Positions 1 through 10,509 of a stretch of 64,000 nt of DNA are shown here, in pieces (positions within the stretch are counted from its first letter, which is position 1; each line of letters begins with the position of its first letter). Origin of the DNA: Pseudomonas siliginis (GTDB lineage: Bacteria; Pseudomonadota; Gammaproteobacteria; Pseudomonadales; Pseudomonadaceae); NCBI RefSeq assembly GCF_019145195.1, contig NZ_JAHSTW010000002.1, positions 620,001 to 684,000 on the forward strand, read 5' to 3'. Under the pieces are notes generated by a model that worked only from the letters and a program-made list of their open reading frames with translations, ran no database searches and had not been told where the DNA came from. The position numbers were made by a program, and so were the translations under genes.

Positions 1-1658
<1,658 letters not shown>

Positions 1659-1661
1659 GCC

Positions 1662-3104
1662 ATGCTGATTCCGGTGATTCTGTCCGGCGGTGCCGGCACC
1701 CGTTTGTGGCCGGTGTCCCGCGAGGGCCACCCCAAGCCGTTCATGGCCCTGCCCGACGGCCAGTCGCTGCTGGGCAAAACCTACCAGCGTGCGGCGGCGT
1801 TGCTGGACGGCTGGGGCGACATCGTCACGGTGACCAACCGCGAGTATTACTTCCAGAGCAAGGATCACTATTGCGCGGCTCAAGTGTCGCGCCATCGCGG
1901 GCACTTTCTGCTGGAGCCGAGCGGGCGCAACACCGCACCGGCGATCGCAGCGGCAGCACTGTCATTGCAGGCGCTGCATGGTGACGACGCAATCATGGTG
2001 GTGATGCCGGCGGATCACTTGATCGTCAATCAGGACGCCCTGAAGAGTGCGGTCGAGCACGCAGTGAATCTGGCGAAGGACGGCTATCTGGTGACCTTCG
2101 GCGTGGTCCCGACCGCCCCGGAAACCGGCTTCGGCTACATCGAAACCGGTGCGCCGCTGGACGCCAAGGGTGCGGCCAAGGTGCAGCGCTTCGTCGAGAA
2201 ACCCGACTTGCAGACCGCCACGCATTACCTGGAGAGCGGCAACTTCCTGTGGAATTCGGGGATGTTCTGCTTCACCACCGCAACGCTGCTCGCCGAGCTG
2301 CAACTGCACGCGCCCGAGTTGCTGGAACAGACCCGCGCCTGCATGGCCGCCAGTGCACCGGTCGAAACGGTCGGCTGCCTGCAACAGGAGTTGTCGCCAA
2401 CGCTGTTTGCCGAAATCACCGACATCTCCATCGATTACGCGCTGATGGAGCGCTCGGAAAAAGTCGTGGTGGTGCCCGCCGGTTTCGACTGGAGCGACAT
2501 CGGTTCGTGGAACGCAGTCGCGGCGCTGACTCCCGCCGATGCCGACAACAACCGCGCCAGCGGCGAGGCGATCTTCATCGACAGCCACAACAACTTCGTA
2601 CAGAGCGAAGGCCGGCTGGTGGCGACCGTCGGTGTGGATAACCTGATCATCGTCGACACCGCCGATGCGGTGCTGGTGGCCCATGCCGACCGTGCGCAGG
2701 ATGTGCGCCGCGTGGCGAAGCAGCTCAAGGACAAGTCCCACGAAGCCTATCGCCTGCATCGTACGGTCAGCCGTCCCTGGGGCACCTACACCGTTCTGGA
2801 GGAAGGTCCGCGTTTCAAGATCAAGCGCATCGTGGTCAAACCCGGTGGCAAGTTGTCACTGCAAATGCACCATCATCGCAATGAACACTGGGTGGTGGTC
2901 GAAGGCATGGCCAAGGTCACCAACAATGGCTCCGGCACGACTCTGGTCGCCAAGAACGAATCGACGTTCATTGCCGCCGGCCACAAGCATCGCCTGGAAA
3001 ACCCCGGGGTGATCGATCTGGTCATCATTGAGGTGCAAAGCGGCGAATACCTGGGCGAGGACGATATCGTTCGCTTTGAAGATCAATACGGCAGGACGGT
3101 TTGA
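1662..3104 (+). CDS. wbpW: Mannose-1-phosphate guanylyltransferase / mannose-6-phosphate isomerase
   Basis: A 480-residue bifunctional type II PMI/GMP enzyme supplying GDP-D-mannose. The nucleotidyltransferase domain opens with LSGGAGTRLWPVSRE and continues with PKPFM, the activating nucleotide and phosphate-binding signature. Further on come FVEKPD and the NSGMF motif. The C-terminal third (about residue 350 on) is the cupin isomerase domain, with metal-binding QMHHHRNEHW. Length fits the AlgA/WbpW/PslB family. It is named wbpW from its position between gmd and wzm; the sequence alone cannot separate it from paralogues such as algA or pslB. Confidence 0.93.
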   Translation: MLIPVILSGGAGTRLWPVSREGHPKPFMALPDGQSLLGKTYQRAAALLDGWGDIVTVTNREYYFQSKDHYCAAQVSRHRGHFLLEPSGRNTAPAIAAAALSLQALHGDDAIMVVMPADHLIVNQDALKSAVEHAVNLAKDGYLVTFGVVPTAPETGFGYIETGAPLDAKGAAKVQRFVEKPDLQTATHYLESGNFLWNSGMFCFTTATLLAELQLHAPELLEQTRACMAASAPVETVGCLQQELSPTLFAEITDISIDYALMERSEKVVVVPAGFDWSDIGSWNAVAALTPADADNNRASGEAIFIDSHNNFVQSEGRLVATVGVDNLIIVDTADAVLVAHADRAQDVRRVAKQLKDKSHEAYRLHRTVSRPWGTYTVLEEGPRFKIKRIVVKPGGKLSLQMHHHRNEHWVVVEGMAKVTNNGSGTTLVAKNESTFIAAGHKHRLENPGVIDLVIIEVQSGEYLGEDDIVRFEDQYGRTV

Positions 3105-3902
3105 ATGTTGCTTTCCCTGTACCGCTCGCTGCGCAGCTACCGTGGATTCATCCTCGGCAGCGTGCAGCGAGAATTTCAAGCGCGTTATCGCAATTCGCTG
3201 TTCGGCGCGCTATGGCCGATTTTCAATCCGCTGTCGATGATCATCGTTTACACGGTGATTTTTTCGCACATCATGCGCGCCCGTTTGCCCGGGGTAGCTG
3301 ACGGCATGGCATACAGCATCTACCTGTGCGCCGGCCTGTTGGCCTGGGGGCTGTTTTCCGAAATCACCCTGCGCAGCCAGAACATGTTTCTCGACAACGC
3401 CAACCTGCTGAAGAAAATCAGCTTCCCGCGGATTTGCCTGCCGGTGATTGTGTTGATCAACGCCGGGATCAACTTCGCGATCATCATCAGCCTGTTTCTC
3501 GGGTTTCTGCTGATCACCGGGCGCTGGCCGGGAATAGCTTTGCTGGCACTGATTCCGCTGATTGCTCTGCAAATGATGTTCTGCGCCGGGCTGGGTATGG
3601 TCCTCGGCGTTTTGAACGTGTTCTTTCGCGATGTCGGTCAACTGTTCGGCATCTGTCTGCAGTTCTGGTTCTGGCTGACGCCGATCGTCTACCCGATCAC
3701 CATCTTGCCGGAGTGGCTGCAGAGTCTGCTGCGATTCAACCCTCTGACAAACCTGATTGCAAGCTATCAGAATGTCTTCCTTTACGGCCAGTGGCCAGCC
3801 TGGAGTTCACTATTGCCGGCATTCATGATCGGCGCGGTCTTCTGCGCAATCGGACTGCGCCTGTTCCGCCAGCGGGTCGGTGAAATGGTGGATGAACTCT
3901 GA
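3105..3902 (+). CDS. wzm: O-antigen ABC transporter, membrane subunit
   Basis: A 265-residue ABC-2 type permease with about six hydrophobic segments. It exports the undecaprenyl-linked D-rhamnan chain across the inner membrane together with the Wzt ATPase encoded next. The amphipathic N-terminus (YRSLRSYRGFILGSVQREF) and the FQARYRNSLFGALW stretch are typical of polysaccharide exporters of the KpsM/Wzm type. The start ATG follows the wbpW stop without a gap and the stop overlaps the wzt start (TGATG). The matched wzt partner makes the assignment firm. Confidence 0.93.
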   Translation: MLLSLYRSLRSYRGFILGSVQREFQARYRNSLFGALWPIFNPLSMIIVYTVIFSHIMRARLPGVADGMAYSIYLCAGLLAWGLFSEITLRSQNMFLDNANLLKKISFPRICLPVIVLINAGINFAIIISLFLGFLLITGRWPGIALLALIPLIALQMMFCAGLGMVLGVLNVFFRDVGQLFGICLQFWFWLTPIVYPITILPEWLQSLLRFNPLTNLIASYQNVFLYGQWPAWSSLLPAFMIGAVFCAIGLRLFRQRVGEMVDEL

Positions 3903-5155
3903 TGGGACATATCCGTGTTACCGGGCTGGGCAAAGCCTACAAACAATACCCCAGTCGCTGGAGTCGTCTGGCCGAATGGCTGATTCCCTTTTCCCGATTG
4001 CGGCACAACCGGCACTGGGTATTGAAGGACCTGACCTTCGAAATTCCTGCGGGCCAGGCCGTGGGCATCGTCGGAGTCAATGGGGCAGGCAAGAGTACGC
4101 TGCTGAAGATGATTACCGGCACGTCCCGACAAACCTGCGGCACCATTGAGCTGACCGGCCGGGTCGCCGCATTGCTGGAACTGGGGATGGGCTTTCATCC
4201 TGACTTTACCGGCAGGCAAAACGCCGTGATGGCCGGGCAATTGCTCGGCATGCAACTTGAAGAAATCAACGCCTTGATGTCGCAAATCGAGAGCTTCGCG
4301 GAAATCGGCGCGGCGATCGATCATCCGGTGCGTACATATTCCAGTGGGATGCAGATGCGTCTGGCGTTCAGCGTCGCCACCGCACGCCGCCCCGATATTC
4401 TGATCGTCGACGAAGCGTTGTCTGTCGGGGATGCGTATTTCCAGCACAAGAGCTTTGAGCGCATCCGCAGCTTTCGCGAGGCTGGCACAACCTTGCTGAT
4501 CGTGTCCCACGACCGCTCGGCGATTCAGTCGATCTGCGATACCGCGATCTTGCTTGATGGTGGCCGTCTGGCCATGCACGACAGGCCTGAAGCCGTAATG
4601 GATTATTACAACGCTCTGCTCGCCGAGCGCGAGGGCCAGATAGTGCGCCAGGAAATGCTCGGTGGCGGCCACGTGCAGACCGTGTCGGGTACCGGTGAAG
4701 CCGGCATTGTGCGGGTGCGCCTGCTCGATGAATCCGAGCGCTTGATCGAGGCCGCCGAAGTCGGCCAGCCAGTGGTCCTGGCAGTGGACGTCGAGGTACG
4801 TCAGGACATCGAGAGGCTGGTGCTCGGTTTCATGATCAAGGATCGTCTCGGCCAGCCCATGTATGGGATCAATACCCATCGCCAGAACCAGGCGCTGGAA
4901 AATCTGCGCGCCGGTGAGCGCATCAACTATCGCTTCGCGTTTGTGATGGGCCTTGGAAAAGGCAACTATTCCGTAGCGCTGAGCCTGTCGAGGCTGGACT
5001 CGCATCTGGATCGAAACTTCGAATGGCGTGATTTCGGTCTGGTGTTTCATGTCATCAACAATCGACGCGAAGATTTCGTCGGCTGCTCATGGCTGAATGC
5101 GCAGACCACAATCAGCCGTCATACCGAAGTCGGCCACGTCGAGCACACACCATGA
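3902..5155 (+). CDS. wzt: O-antigen ABC transporter ATP-binding subunit with C-terminal carbohydrate-binding domain
   Basis: A 417-residue ATPase. Walker A is GVNGAGKS (about residues 58-65), the ABC signature region is YSSGMQMR, Walker B is ILIVDEAL, followed by the H-loop VSHD. After about residue 250 comes a beta-rich extension of some 165 residues, typical of Wzt proteins that recognise the non-reducing end of the finished O-polysaccharide. This domain normally restricts export to one glycan, here inferred to be D-rhamnan. The last codons overlap the start of wbpX (ATGA), keeping it in the operon. Confidence 0.94.
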   Translation: MGHIRVTGLGKAYKQYPSRWSRLAEWLIPFSRLRHNRHWVLKDLTFEIPAGQAVGIVGVNGAGKSTLLKMITGTSRQTCGTIELTGRVAALLELGMGFHPDFTGRQNAVMAGQLLGMQLEEINALMSQIESFAEIGAAIDHPVRTYSSGMQMRLAFSVATARRPDILIVDEALSVGDAYFQHKSFERIRSFREAGTTLLIVSHDRSAIQSICDTAILLDGGRLAMHDRPEAVMDYYNALLAEREGQIVRQEMLGGGHVQTVSGTGEAGIVRVRLLDESERLIEAAEVGQPVVLAVDVEVRQDIERLVLGFMIKDRLGQPMYGINTHRQNQALENLRAGERINYRFAFVMGLGKGNYSVALSLSRLDSHLDRNFEWRDFGLVFHVINNRREDFVGCSWLNAQTTISRHTEVGHVEHTP

Positions 5156-6519
5156 CCCGGCTGCTGGTCGAATGCACTCACGTATTCAGACATCCGAAGG
5201 TCAATTCGGGGATCCAGCGCGTGGTGCGCAATGTCATCAAGCAGTTGCCCACCCGCGCTGAAGGCGTCGAGTGTCTGCCGGTGGTGGTGATCAATGGCCA
5301 GCTCTACCGCGTGCTGCAACTGGCGCCACTCGATACACCGTTCTGGAACAGCCTCGAAACCTTCGGTGAACGCCTGGAGCGCCTCGCCCATCGTTTCTGG
5401 CAGGGGCATCAGCGCCGCGATGCGCTATGCACTTCGAAACTGGCGCGGCTGCTGCTGTATGTGGGCTATCGGTTGACCCAGTTTGCCGTGCTCGGCCTGC
5501 CGATTCGGCTGGTCCGGCGGATCAACCGCAAGCAGCTGCTCCAACGCTGTTCGCCACTGCAACATCAGCCAGGCGATCAACTGATACTACTGGATTCATC
5601 CTGGCATTCGGACTTCTTCGCCCCTGTCGAGCAGCTCAAACGCGATGGCGTCGGCATGATCGCGGTGATCTATGACCTGATCCCGCTGACGCATCCGCAG
5701 TTTTACGACACTCGGCTGGTCGAAGTTTTCAATGAGTGGTTCGACTGGATCACCCGCACGGCCGATGGCTACATGGCGATATCCGCCACAGTGCGTGATC
5801 AGCTGCGTGACGAATTTCAGCGCAGAATCGGTGCCGAACAGACTGACAAGCGCTGGTTCGATTACTTCCATCTCGGTTCCGAGCTCGACCTGCATCACGG
5901 CGCGGCAACGATCGAACCACGCCTCAAGGATCTGTTCGCTGCATCCGGCCCGGTATTTCTGATGGTCAGCACCATCGAGCCGCGCAAGAACCATGGGTAC
6001 CTGCTCGACGCCTTCGAACGCGCCTGGGCTGCCGGCTCGACGGCACGCTTGTGCATCGCCGGGCGTATCGGCTGGAAATGCGACGCGCTGCTCGAGCGAA
6101 TCCGCAATCATCCGGAACTGAATCGGCGCCTGTTCATGTTCAATGACCTCAGCGACACCAGTCTCGAATACGCCTATGCGCAGGCCAGTGCGCTGGTCTT
6201 TCCCTCATTCGTCGAGGGCTTTGGCCTGCCATTGGTGGAAGCCATGCAGCGCGGTTTGCCGGCGATGGGCAGCGACATCGCGGTATTCCGCGAAATCGGT
6301 GGCGAGTTCATGGCTTATTTCGATCTGCAGGATCCACAAAGCCTTGCCGATCTGATCGAAACCTATCAGCGCAGCGGACAGTTTCCCGCCGCCCGCGAGG
6401 TCGCTGACTGGCGCTGGATCGGCTGGCGCGAGGCCAGTGAACAATTGGCGACCCGCAGTCTTGAAAATATTTTGCAGGCCCCGCGCGTGCAAGCGAGGCC
6501 GCATGCGCATTGCTCTTAA
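5152..6519 (+). CDS. wbpX: Glycosyltransferase family 4, D-rhamnosyltransferase WbpX-like
   Basis: A 455-residue GT-B fold transferase. The C-terminal donor domain carries STIEPRKNH and the EX7E-type segment PSFVEGFGLPLVEAM, which bind the nucleotide sugar. The ATG at 5152 overlaps the wzt stop and yields MTRLLVECTHVF. In P. aeruginosa the third, second and first genes after wzt are WbpZ, WbpY and WbpX, all needed to build the alpha-linked D-Rha polymer; length and order match here. The specific linkage made by this enzyme is not readable from sequence. Confidence 0.85.
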   Translation: MTRLLVECTHVFRHPKVNSGIQRVVRNVIKQLPTRAEGVECLPVVVINGQLYRVLQLAPLDTPFWNSLETFGERLERLAHRFWQGHQRRDALCTSKLARLLLYVGYRLTQFAVLGLPIRLVRRINRKQLLQRCSPLQHQPGDQLILLDSSWHSDFFAPVEQLKRDGVGMIAVIYDLIPLTHPQFYDTRLVEVFNEWFDWITRTADGYMAISATVRDQLRDEFQRRIGAEQTDKRWFDYFHLGSELDLHHGAATIEPRLKDLFAASGPVFLMVSTIEPRKNHGYLLDAFERAWAAGSTARLCIAGRIGWKCDALLERIRNHPELNRRLFMFNDLSDTSLEYAYAQASALVFPSFVEGFGLPLVEAMQRGLPAMGSDIAVFREIGGEFMAYFDLQDPQSLADLIETYQRSGQFPAAREVADWRWIGWREASEQLATRSLENILQAPRVQARPHAHCS

Positions 6520-7633
6520 CGCCCGCATCCTGCAAGCGCCGCGCACCGGCATCGGCCACTACGTCGCCGAACTGGTCAACGCCTTGCGCAGCGAACCTGA
6601 TGTGGACGTAAGCCTGTTTCATGGCTGGGGCTGGAGTTCGGCCCTGCCGGACGCGGCCATGCCCGGCTACTCGCGCATGACGCCATTGCTGCGAAAAATT
6701 CCCGGGGCCTATCAAGCACGCCGCTGGCTGGAGCAGAAACGTTTCGATCAGGTGCGTGCACAAAAGATTGATCTTTATCACGAGCCGAGCCTGTGGCCGT
6801 TGGCCTTCGACGGCCCGACCGTGATCACCCTGCATGATCTGACGCACCTGCATTTTCCAGAAACCCAGCCACCAGCACGTTTGAGGGAAATCGAACGTCG
6901 TCTGGCCGCCGGCGTGGAGCAGGCGCGGGTCATTCTGACCGATTCGCAGGCGATCGCTGACGAGGCGCAAACCTATTTCAACCTCCCTGCACAGCGATTC
7001 GTGGTGGCGCCGTTGGGTGTGGCAGAACGCTTCCATCCTCGGCCACTTGAGGAAATCGACAGTGTGCTCAAGGCTCACGCCGTCCAGGGGCGGGAATATT
7101 TCCTCTGTGTCGGCACCCTGGAGCCGCGCAAGAACCTGAGCCTGGCGTTGCAGGCCCACGCCCTGCTGCCAGACGCTGTGCGCCAGCGCTTTCCCTTGTT
7201 GATTGCGGGCATGGCCGGTTGGCAGCGCGAGCAGTTCAGCGAGCCACTGCACCAGGCATTGGCCAGCGGCCACGTGTGCCTGCTCGGCTATCTGCCCGAT
7301 GAGCAATTGGCGCAACTGCTGGCCGGCGCCCGGGCGCTGATATTTCCGTCGTTGTATGAGGGCTTTGGCTTGCCGGTGCTGGAAGCCATGGCCAGCGGCA
7401 CGCCGGTGGTGACCACCCGTTCTTCGGCGATGCCGGAAGTGGCCGGTGCGGCTGGCAACTATATTGATGCGGACGATGCCGAGGGTCTGCGTGATGCAAT
7501 GGGCCGGCTGATCGACGACTCGCTGCATTGGCAGGCCTGCCGCGAAGCGGGATTGCAGCAGGCGGCACTTTTTTCCTGGCAACGTTGTGCACAGGCTACG
7601 GCTGGTGCCTACCGCCAGGCCATGGGAGGTTGA
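6503..7633 (+). CDS. wbpY: Glycosyltransferase family 4, D-rhamnosyltransferase WbpY-like
   Basis: A 376-residue GT4 enzyme. The N-terminal acceptor domain begins MRIALNARIL with the RTGIGHY loop; the donor domain has GTLEPRKN and PSLYEGFGLPVLEAM. The start ATG at 6503 lies 17 bases inside wbpX; a start 22 codons further upstream is open but would add residues unlike the family. WbpY homologues extend the D-rhamnan chain on the cytoplasmic face of the inner membrane. It is directly followed by wbpZ with no spacer. Confidence 0.85.
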   Translation: MRIALNARILQAPRTGIGHYVAELVNALRSEPDVDVSLFHGWGWSSALPDAAMPGYSRMTPLLRKIPGAYQARRWLEQKRFDQVRAQKIDLYHEPSLWPLAFDGPTVITLHDLTHLHFPETQPPARLREIERRLAAGVEQARVILTDSQAIADEAQTYFNLPAQRFVVAPLGVAERFHPRPLEEIDSVLKAHAVQGREYFLCVGTLEPRKNLSLALQAHALLPDAVRQRFPLLIAGMAGWQREQFSEPLHQALASGHVCLLGYLPDEQLAQLLAGARALIFPSLYEGFGLPVLEAMASGTPVVTTRSSAMPEVAGAAGNYIDADDAEGLRDAMGRLIDDSLHWQACREAGLQQAALFSWQRCAQATAGAYRQAMGG

Positions 7634-8764
7634 ATGCGCGTTCTTCATTTCTTCAAGACTTACCTGCCCGATTCGGTCGGCGGCATCGAACAAGTCATCT
7701 TCCAGTTGTGCGAGAGCGGTGCCCAACACGGCATCGACGCGCAAGTGTTGACCTTGAGCACAGACCCGACGCCGCCCGTGGTGCAACTGGGCCAGCACGA
7801 AGTACATCGGGCGAAACTGGATATCCAGTTCGCCTCTACCGGGTTTTCCTGGAGCGTGTTCAAGCAGTTCCGTGAGTTGGCCGCCGAAGCCGACGTGATC
7901 AACTATCACTTCCCGTGGCCGTTCATGGACCTGGTGCATTTCGCCAGCGCCGTGAACAAGCCGAGCGTAGTTACTTATCACTCGGACATCATCCGCCAGA
8001 AGCATTTGCTCAAGCTTTATCGGCCACTGATGAATCGCTTCCTCGCCAGCGCCGACCGCATCGTTGCTGCATCGCCGAACTATCTGCACACCAGCGATGT
8101 GTTGCAGCAATTTCAGGACAAAACTCGCGTTATCCCCTACGGCTTGAACAAGGCAGGTTATCCACAGCCTGATACCGAACGGATGAACCGCTGGCGCCAA
8201 CAGCTTGGGGATAAGTTTTTTCTGTTCGTCGGGGTAATGCGTTATTACAAGGGCCTGCACATCCTGCTCGATGCGCTCAAAGACATCGATTATCCCGTGG
8301 TGATCGTCGGTGCCGGTCCGCTGGAGCAGGAACTGCATGCACAGGCCGCCGCGCTGGGCCTGCGCAATATTCACTTTCTCGGCCGTCTGAGTGACGAGGA
8401 CAAAGTGGCGTTGCTGCAATTGAGTTACGCGATCGTATTTCCTTCGCACCTGCGCTCCGAGGCTTTCGGGATTTCGCTGCTCGAAGGCGCGATGTACGGC
8501 AAACCGATGATCTCCAGCGAAATCGGCACCGGCACCAGTTTCATCAATATCCACAACGAAACCGGACTGGTGGTACCACCGAGCAATCCACAGGCCTTTC
8601 GTGAAGCCATGCGTACGCTTTGGGAAAACCCTGAGCGTGCCGCCGAGATGGGCGTCAAAGCCGAAGCGCGCTATCGGCAGTTGTTCACCGCCGATGAAAT
8701 GGGCCGCAAGTGGACGGAGTTGTATCAAGAACTGTTGGCAGAAAAAGCGCTGTCCTACGCTTGA
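7634..8764 (+). CDS. wbpZ: Glycosyltransferase family 4, WbpZ-like
   Basis: A 376-residue GT4 transferase, the last gene of the cluster. It starts MRVLHFFKTYLPDSVGG, where the Gly-Gly loop binds donor phosphate, and carries GVMRYYKGL and SEAFGISLLEGAMYG in the donor domain. In P. aeruginosa, WbpZ is proposed to add the first D-Rha to the lipid-linked primer. A perfect TTATCCACA lies within the gene at 8158-8166. The stop is 10 bases from the stop of the convergent glutathione transferase gene, and no hairpin terminator is seen between them. Confidence 0.85.
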   Translation: MRVLHFFKTYLPDSVGGIEQVIFQLCESGAQHGIDAQVLTLSTDPTPPVVQLGQHEVHRAKLDIQFASTGFSWSVFKQFRELAAEADVINYHFPWPFMDLVHFASAVNKPSVVTYHSDIIRQKHLLKLYRPLMNRFLASADRIVAASPNYLHTSDVLQQFQDKTRVIPYGLNKAGYPQPDTERMNRWRQQLGDKFFLFVGVMRYYKGLHILLDALKDIDYPVVIVGAGPLEQELHAQAAALGLRNIHFLGRLSDEDKVALLQLSYAIVFPSHLRSEAFGISLLEGAMYGKPMISSEIGTGTSFINIHNETGLVVPPSNPQAFREAMRTLWENPERAAEMGVKAEARYRQLFTADEMGRKWTELYQELLAEKALSYA

Positions 8765-8774
8765 AGGCGGGAGA

Positions 8775-9401
8775 TCACGCCGTCTTCTGCAACCCGGCCA
8801 CCGTGCGCGGCATAGCGACAAAACCCGGCAATGCTTCGATCCGTGCCAGCCAGGCGCGAACGTTGGCATAGTCGTCCAGCGAGACATTGCCCTCCGGGGC
8901 ATGCGCAATGTAGCTGTAGGCAGACACGTCAGCAATGGTCGGCTCTTCGCCCGCCAGATACGCAGTTTTGCCCAACTCCAGTTCCATGACCGTGAGCAGG
9001 TTGTGCGCACGGCCAATGACTTCCTCGGCATTCAGTTGCGCACCAAACACCGTGATCAGGCGTGCCGCCGCCGGGCCAAATGCAATCGGTCCCGCCGCTG
9101 CCGACAGCCAGCGCTGCACATGCGCTGCGCCCACGGGGTCGGCCGGCAGCCAGCGTCCGTTGCCATATTTCTGCGCCAGATAAACCAGAATCGCGTTGGA
9201 ATCGGCCAACACCACGCCGTTGTCATCAATCGCCGGCACTTGGCCAAAGCTGTTGATCGCCAGGTACTGCGGCTGCTTGTGCTCACCTTTGGCCAGATCG
9301 ACGAAGATCAGCTCGGTCGGCAGTTGCAGTAGCGACAGCATCAACTCGACGCGGTGGGCGTGACCGGAACGGGGAAAGTTGTAGAGTTTGATCGCTTGCA
9401 T
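8775..9401 (-). CDS. Glutathione S-transferase family protein
   Basis: A 208-residue cytosolic GST. The N-terminal thioredoxin-like domain contains the candidate catalytic serine in PRSGHAHRV (about residue 12), the cis-proline GQVPAI and the glutathione-binding ADSNAIL; an all-helical C-terminal domain follows with the N-capping IADVSAYSY. The substrate is unknown. It is transcribed toward wbpZ. The LysR regulator upstream is read in the same direction with about 104 bases between, so co-regulation is possible but unproven. Confidence 0.88.
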   Translation of the reverse strand: MQAIKLYNFPRSGHAHRVELMLSLLQLPTELIFVDLAKGEHKQPQYLAINSFGQVPAIDDNGVVLADSNAILVYLAQKYGNGRWLPADPVGAAHVQRWLSAAAGPIAFGPAAARLITVFGAQLNAEEVIGRAHNLLTVMELELGKTAYLAGEEPTIADVSAYSYIAHAPEGNVSLDDYANVRAWLARIEALPGFVAMPRTVAGLQKTA

Positions 9402-9505
9402 GGTCGACTCCGCTGGAAAGTGGCGTCGCTACGGGGATGAGCGCGCCGATGGAGTCATCATCTATGGGTTGCCGGAACAACAGAATAACCAGCCGCTGCA
9501 ATCGA

Positions 9506-10432
9506 TTATTTCATCTCGTGCAATAACGCCGCTGCGCTCAAGGCCGGATGCTCGCGCAGCGCCTTCACGGCGAAGTCGACAAAACTGCGGATCCGCGCCG
9601 GTGCCTTGCGCCCGCCTTGATACACCACATGGATCGGCAACGGTGGCAATTCAAACTCGGCGAGGACGATTTCCAACTCCCCCGCCGCAACTTTGTCCGC
9701 CACTTGATAGGACAGCACTCGCGTCAAGCCCAGGCCTTTGCGCGCAGCGGTGATCGCCGACTGATTGGCCGTGACGGTCAGGCGCGGTTCGGTGCGCACA
9801 CTGAGTGCTTCACCGCCGTCGAGAAACGGCCAGTTGCGTTGCTGACCGATCGCCGACGTCGCCACCACCGGCAGCCCGGCCAAGGCCTGCGGATGCTCCG
9901 GGCGGCCATGTTCAGCCAGAAACCCCGGCGAAGCGCAGATTACCCGCCGCACTTCCCCGACGCGAATCGCATGCTGATTGCTGTCCGGCAGTTCACCGAT
10001 GCGCACCGCGACATCAATGCCCTCCTCGACCATGTTGACGACCCGGTCCAGCAACAGCGCGTTGATCGACACATCCGGATAACGACAAAGGTAATCGGCC
10101 ATCACTGGCGTCACGAACAGATCGCCAAACAGCACCGGCGCAGTAATCGTCAACTGCCCGCGCGGCAAGGCATGGCTGCCCGCCGCCGAATCCTCGGCCT
10201 CCTGCACCTCGGCAAGAATCCGCCGGCAGTCATCGAAATAACGCTGCCCGGCTTCGGTGAGATGCACAGTGCGCGTGGTGCGCACCAGCAGCTGCGTACC
10301 GATATGCTGCTCCAGCGCCGCCACCGCCCGGGTGACGCTCGCCGCCGACAGCCCTAGACGCCGCGACGCCGCCGAAAAGCCTTGCTCCTGGGCGACGACA
10401 ACGAAGATCTGCATTTCCTGAAAGCGGTCCAT
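9506..10432 (-). CDS. LysR-family transcriptional regulator
   Basis: A 308-residue regulator. The N-terminal winged helix has FSAASRRLGLSAASVTRAVA then LVRTTRTVHLTEAG, the classic LysR pattern; the rest is the periplasmic-binding-like effector domain. The start at 10432 (MDRFQEMQIFV) gives the usual LysR N-terminus; an upstream in-frame start adds nine proline-rich residues and is less likely. It lies just upstream of the GST gene on the same strand and downstream of glmS. The inducer is unknown. Confidence 0.9.
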   Translation of the reverse strand: MDRFQEMQIFVVVAQEQGFSAASRRLGLSAASVTRAVAALEQHIGTQLLVRTTRTVHLTEAGQRYFDDCRRILAEVQEAEDSAAGSHALPRGQLTITAPVLFGDLFVTPVMADYLCRYPDVSINALLLDRVVNMVEEGIDVAVRIGELPDSNQHAIRVGEVRRVICASPGFLAEHGRPEHPQALAGLPVVATSAIGQQRNWPFLDGGEALSVRTEPRLTVTANQSAITAARKGLGLTRVLSYQVADKVAAGELEIVLAEFELPPLPIHVVYQGGRKAPARIRSFVDFAVKALREHPALSAAALLHEMK

Positions 10433-10456
10433 GGGATTCCTCGGCGGCGGATACGA

Positions 10457-10480
10457 CAATCGCAGCCGAGGCTGCGATTG
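10457..10480 (-). terminator. Hairpin after glmS
   Basis: A perfect 10-bp stem, CAATCGCAGC / GCTGCGATTG with a 4-base loop, lies about 30 bases past the glmS stop and just before the LysR start. On the minus strand it is followed only by TCGTATCC, so the U-tract is poor. It probably ends the glmR-glmS transcript or protects its 3' end. Confidence 0.5.
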
Positions 10481-10509
10481 TGGGAGAGCTTAGATCAACG
10501 GTGGATAAC

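Noticed and set aside
6308..9031. A 907-codon open frame on the minus strand
   Set aside because: It lies opposite wbpX, wbpY and wbpZ, crosses the GST gene, has no family motif and reflects high-GC third-position bias.
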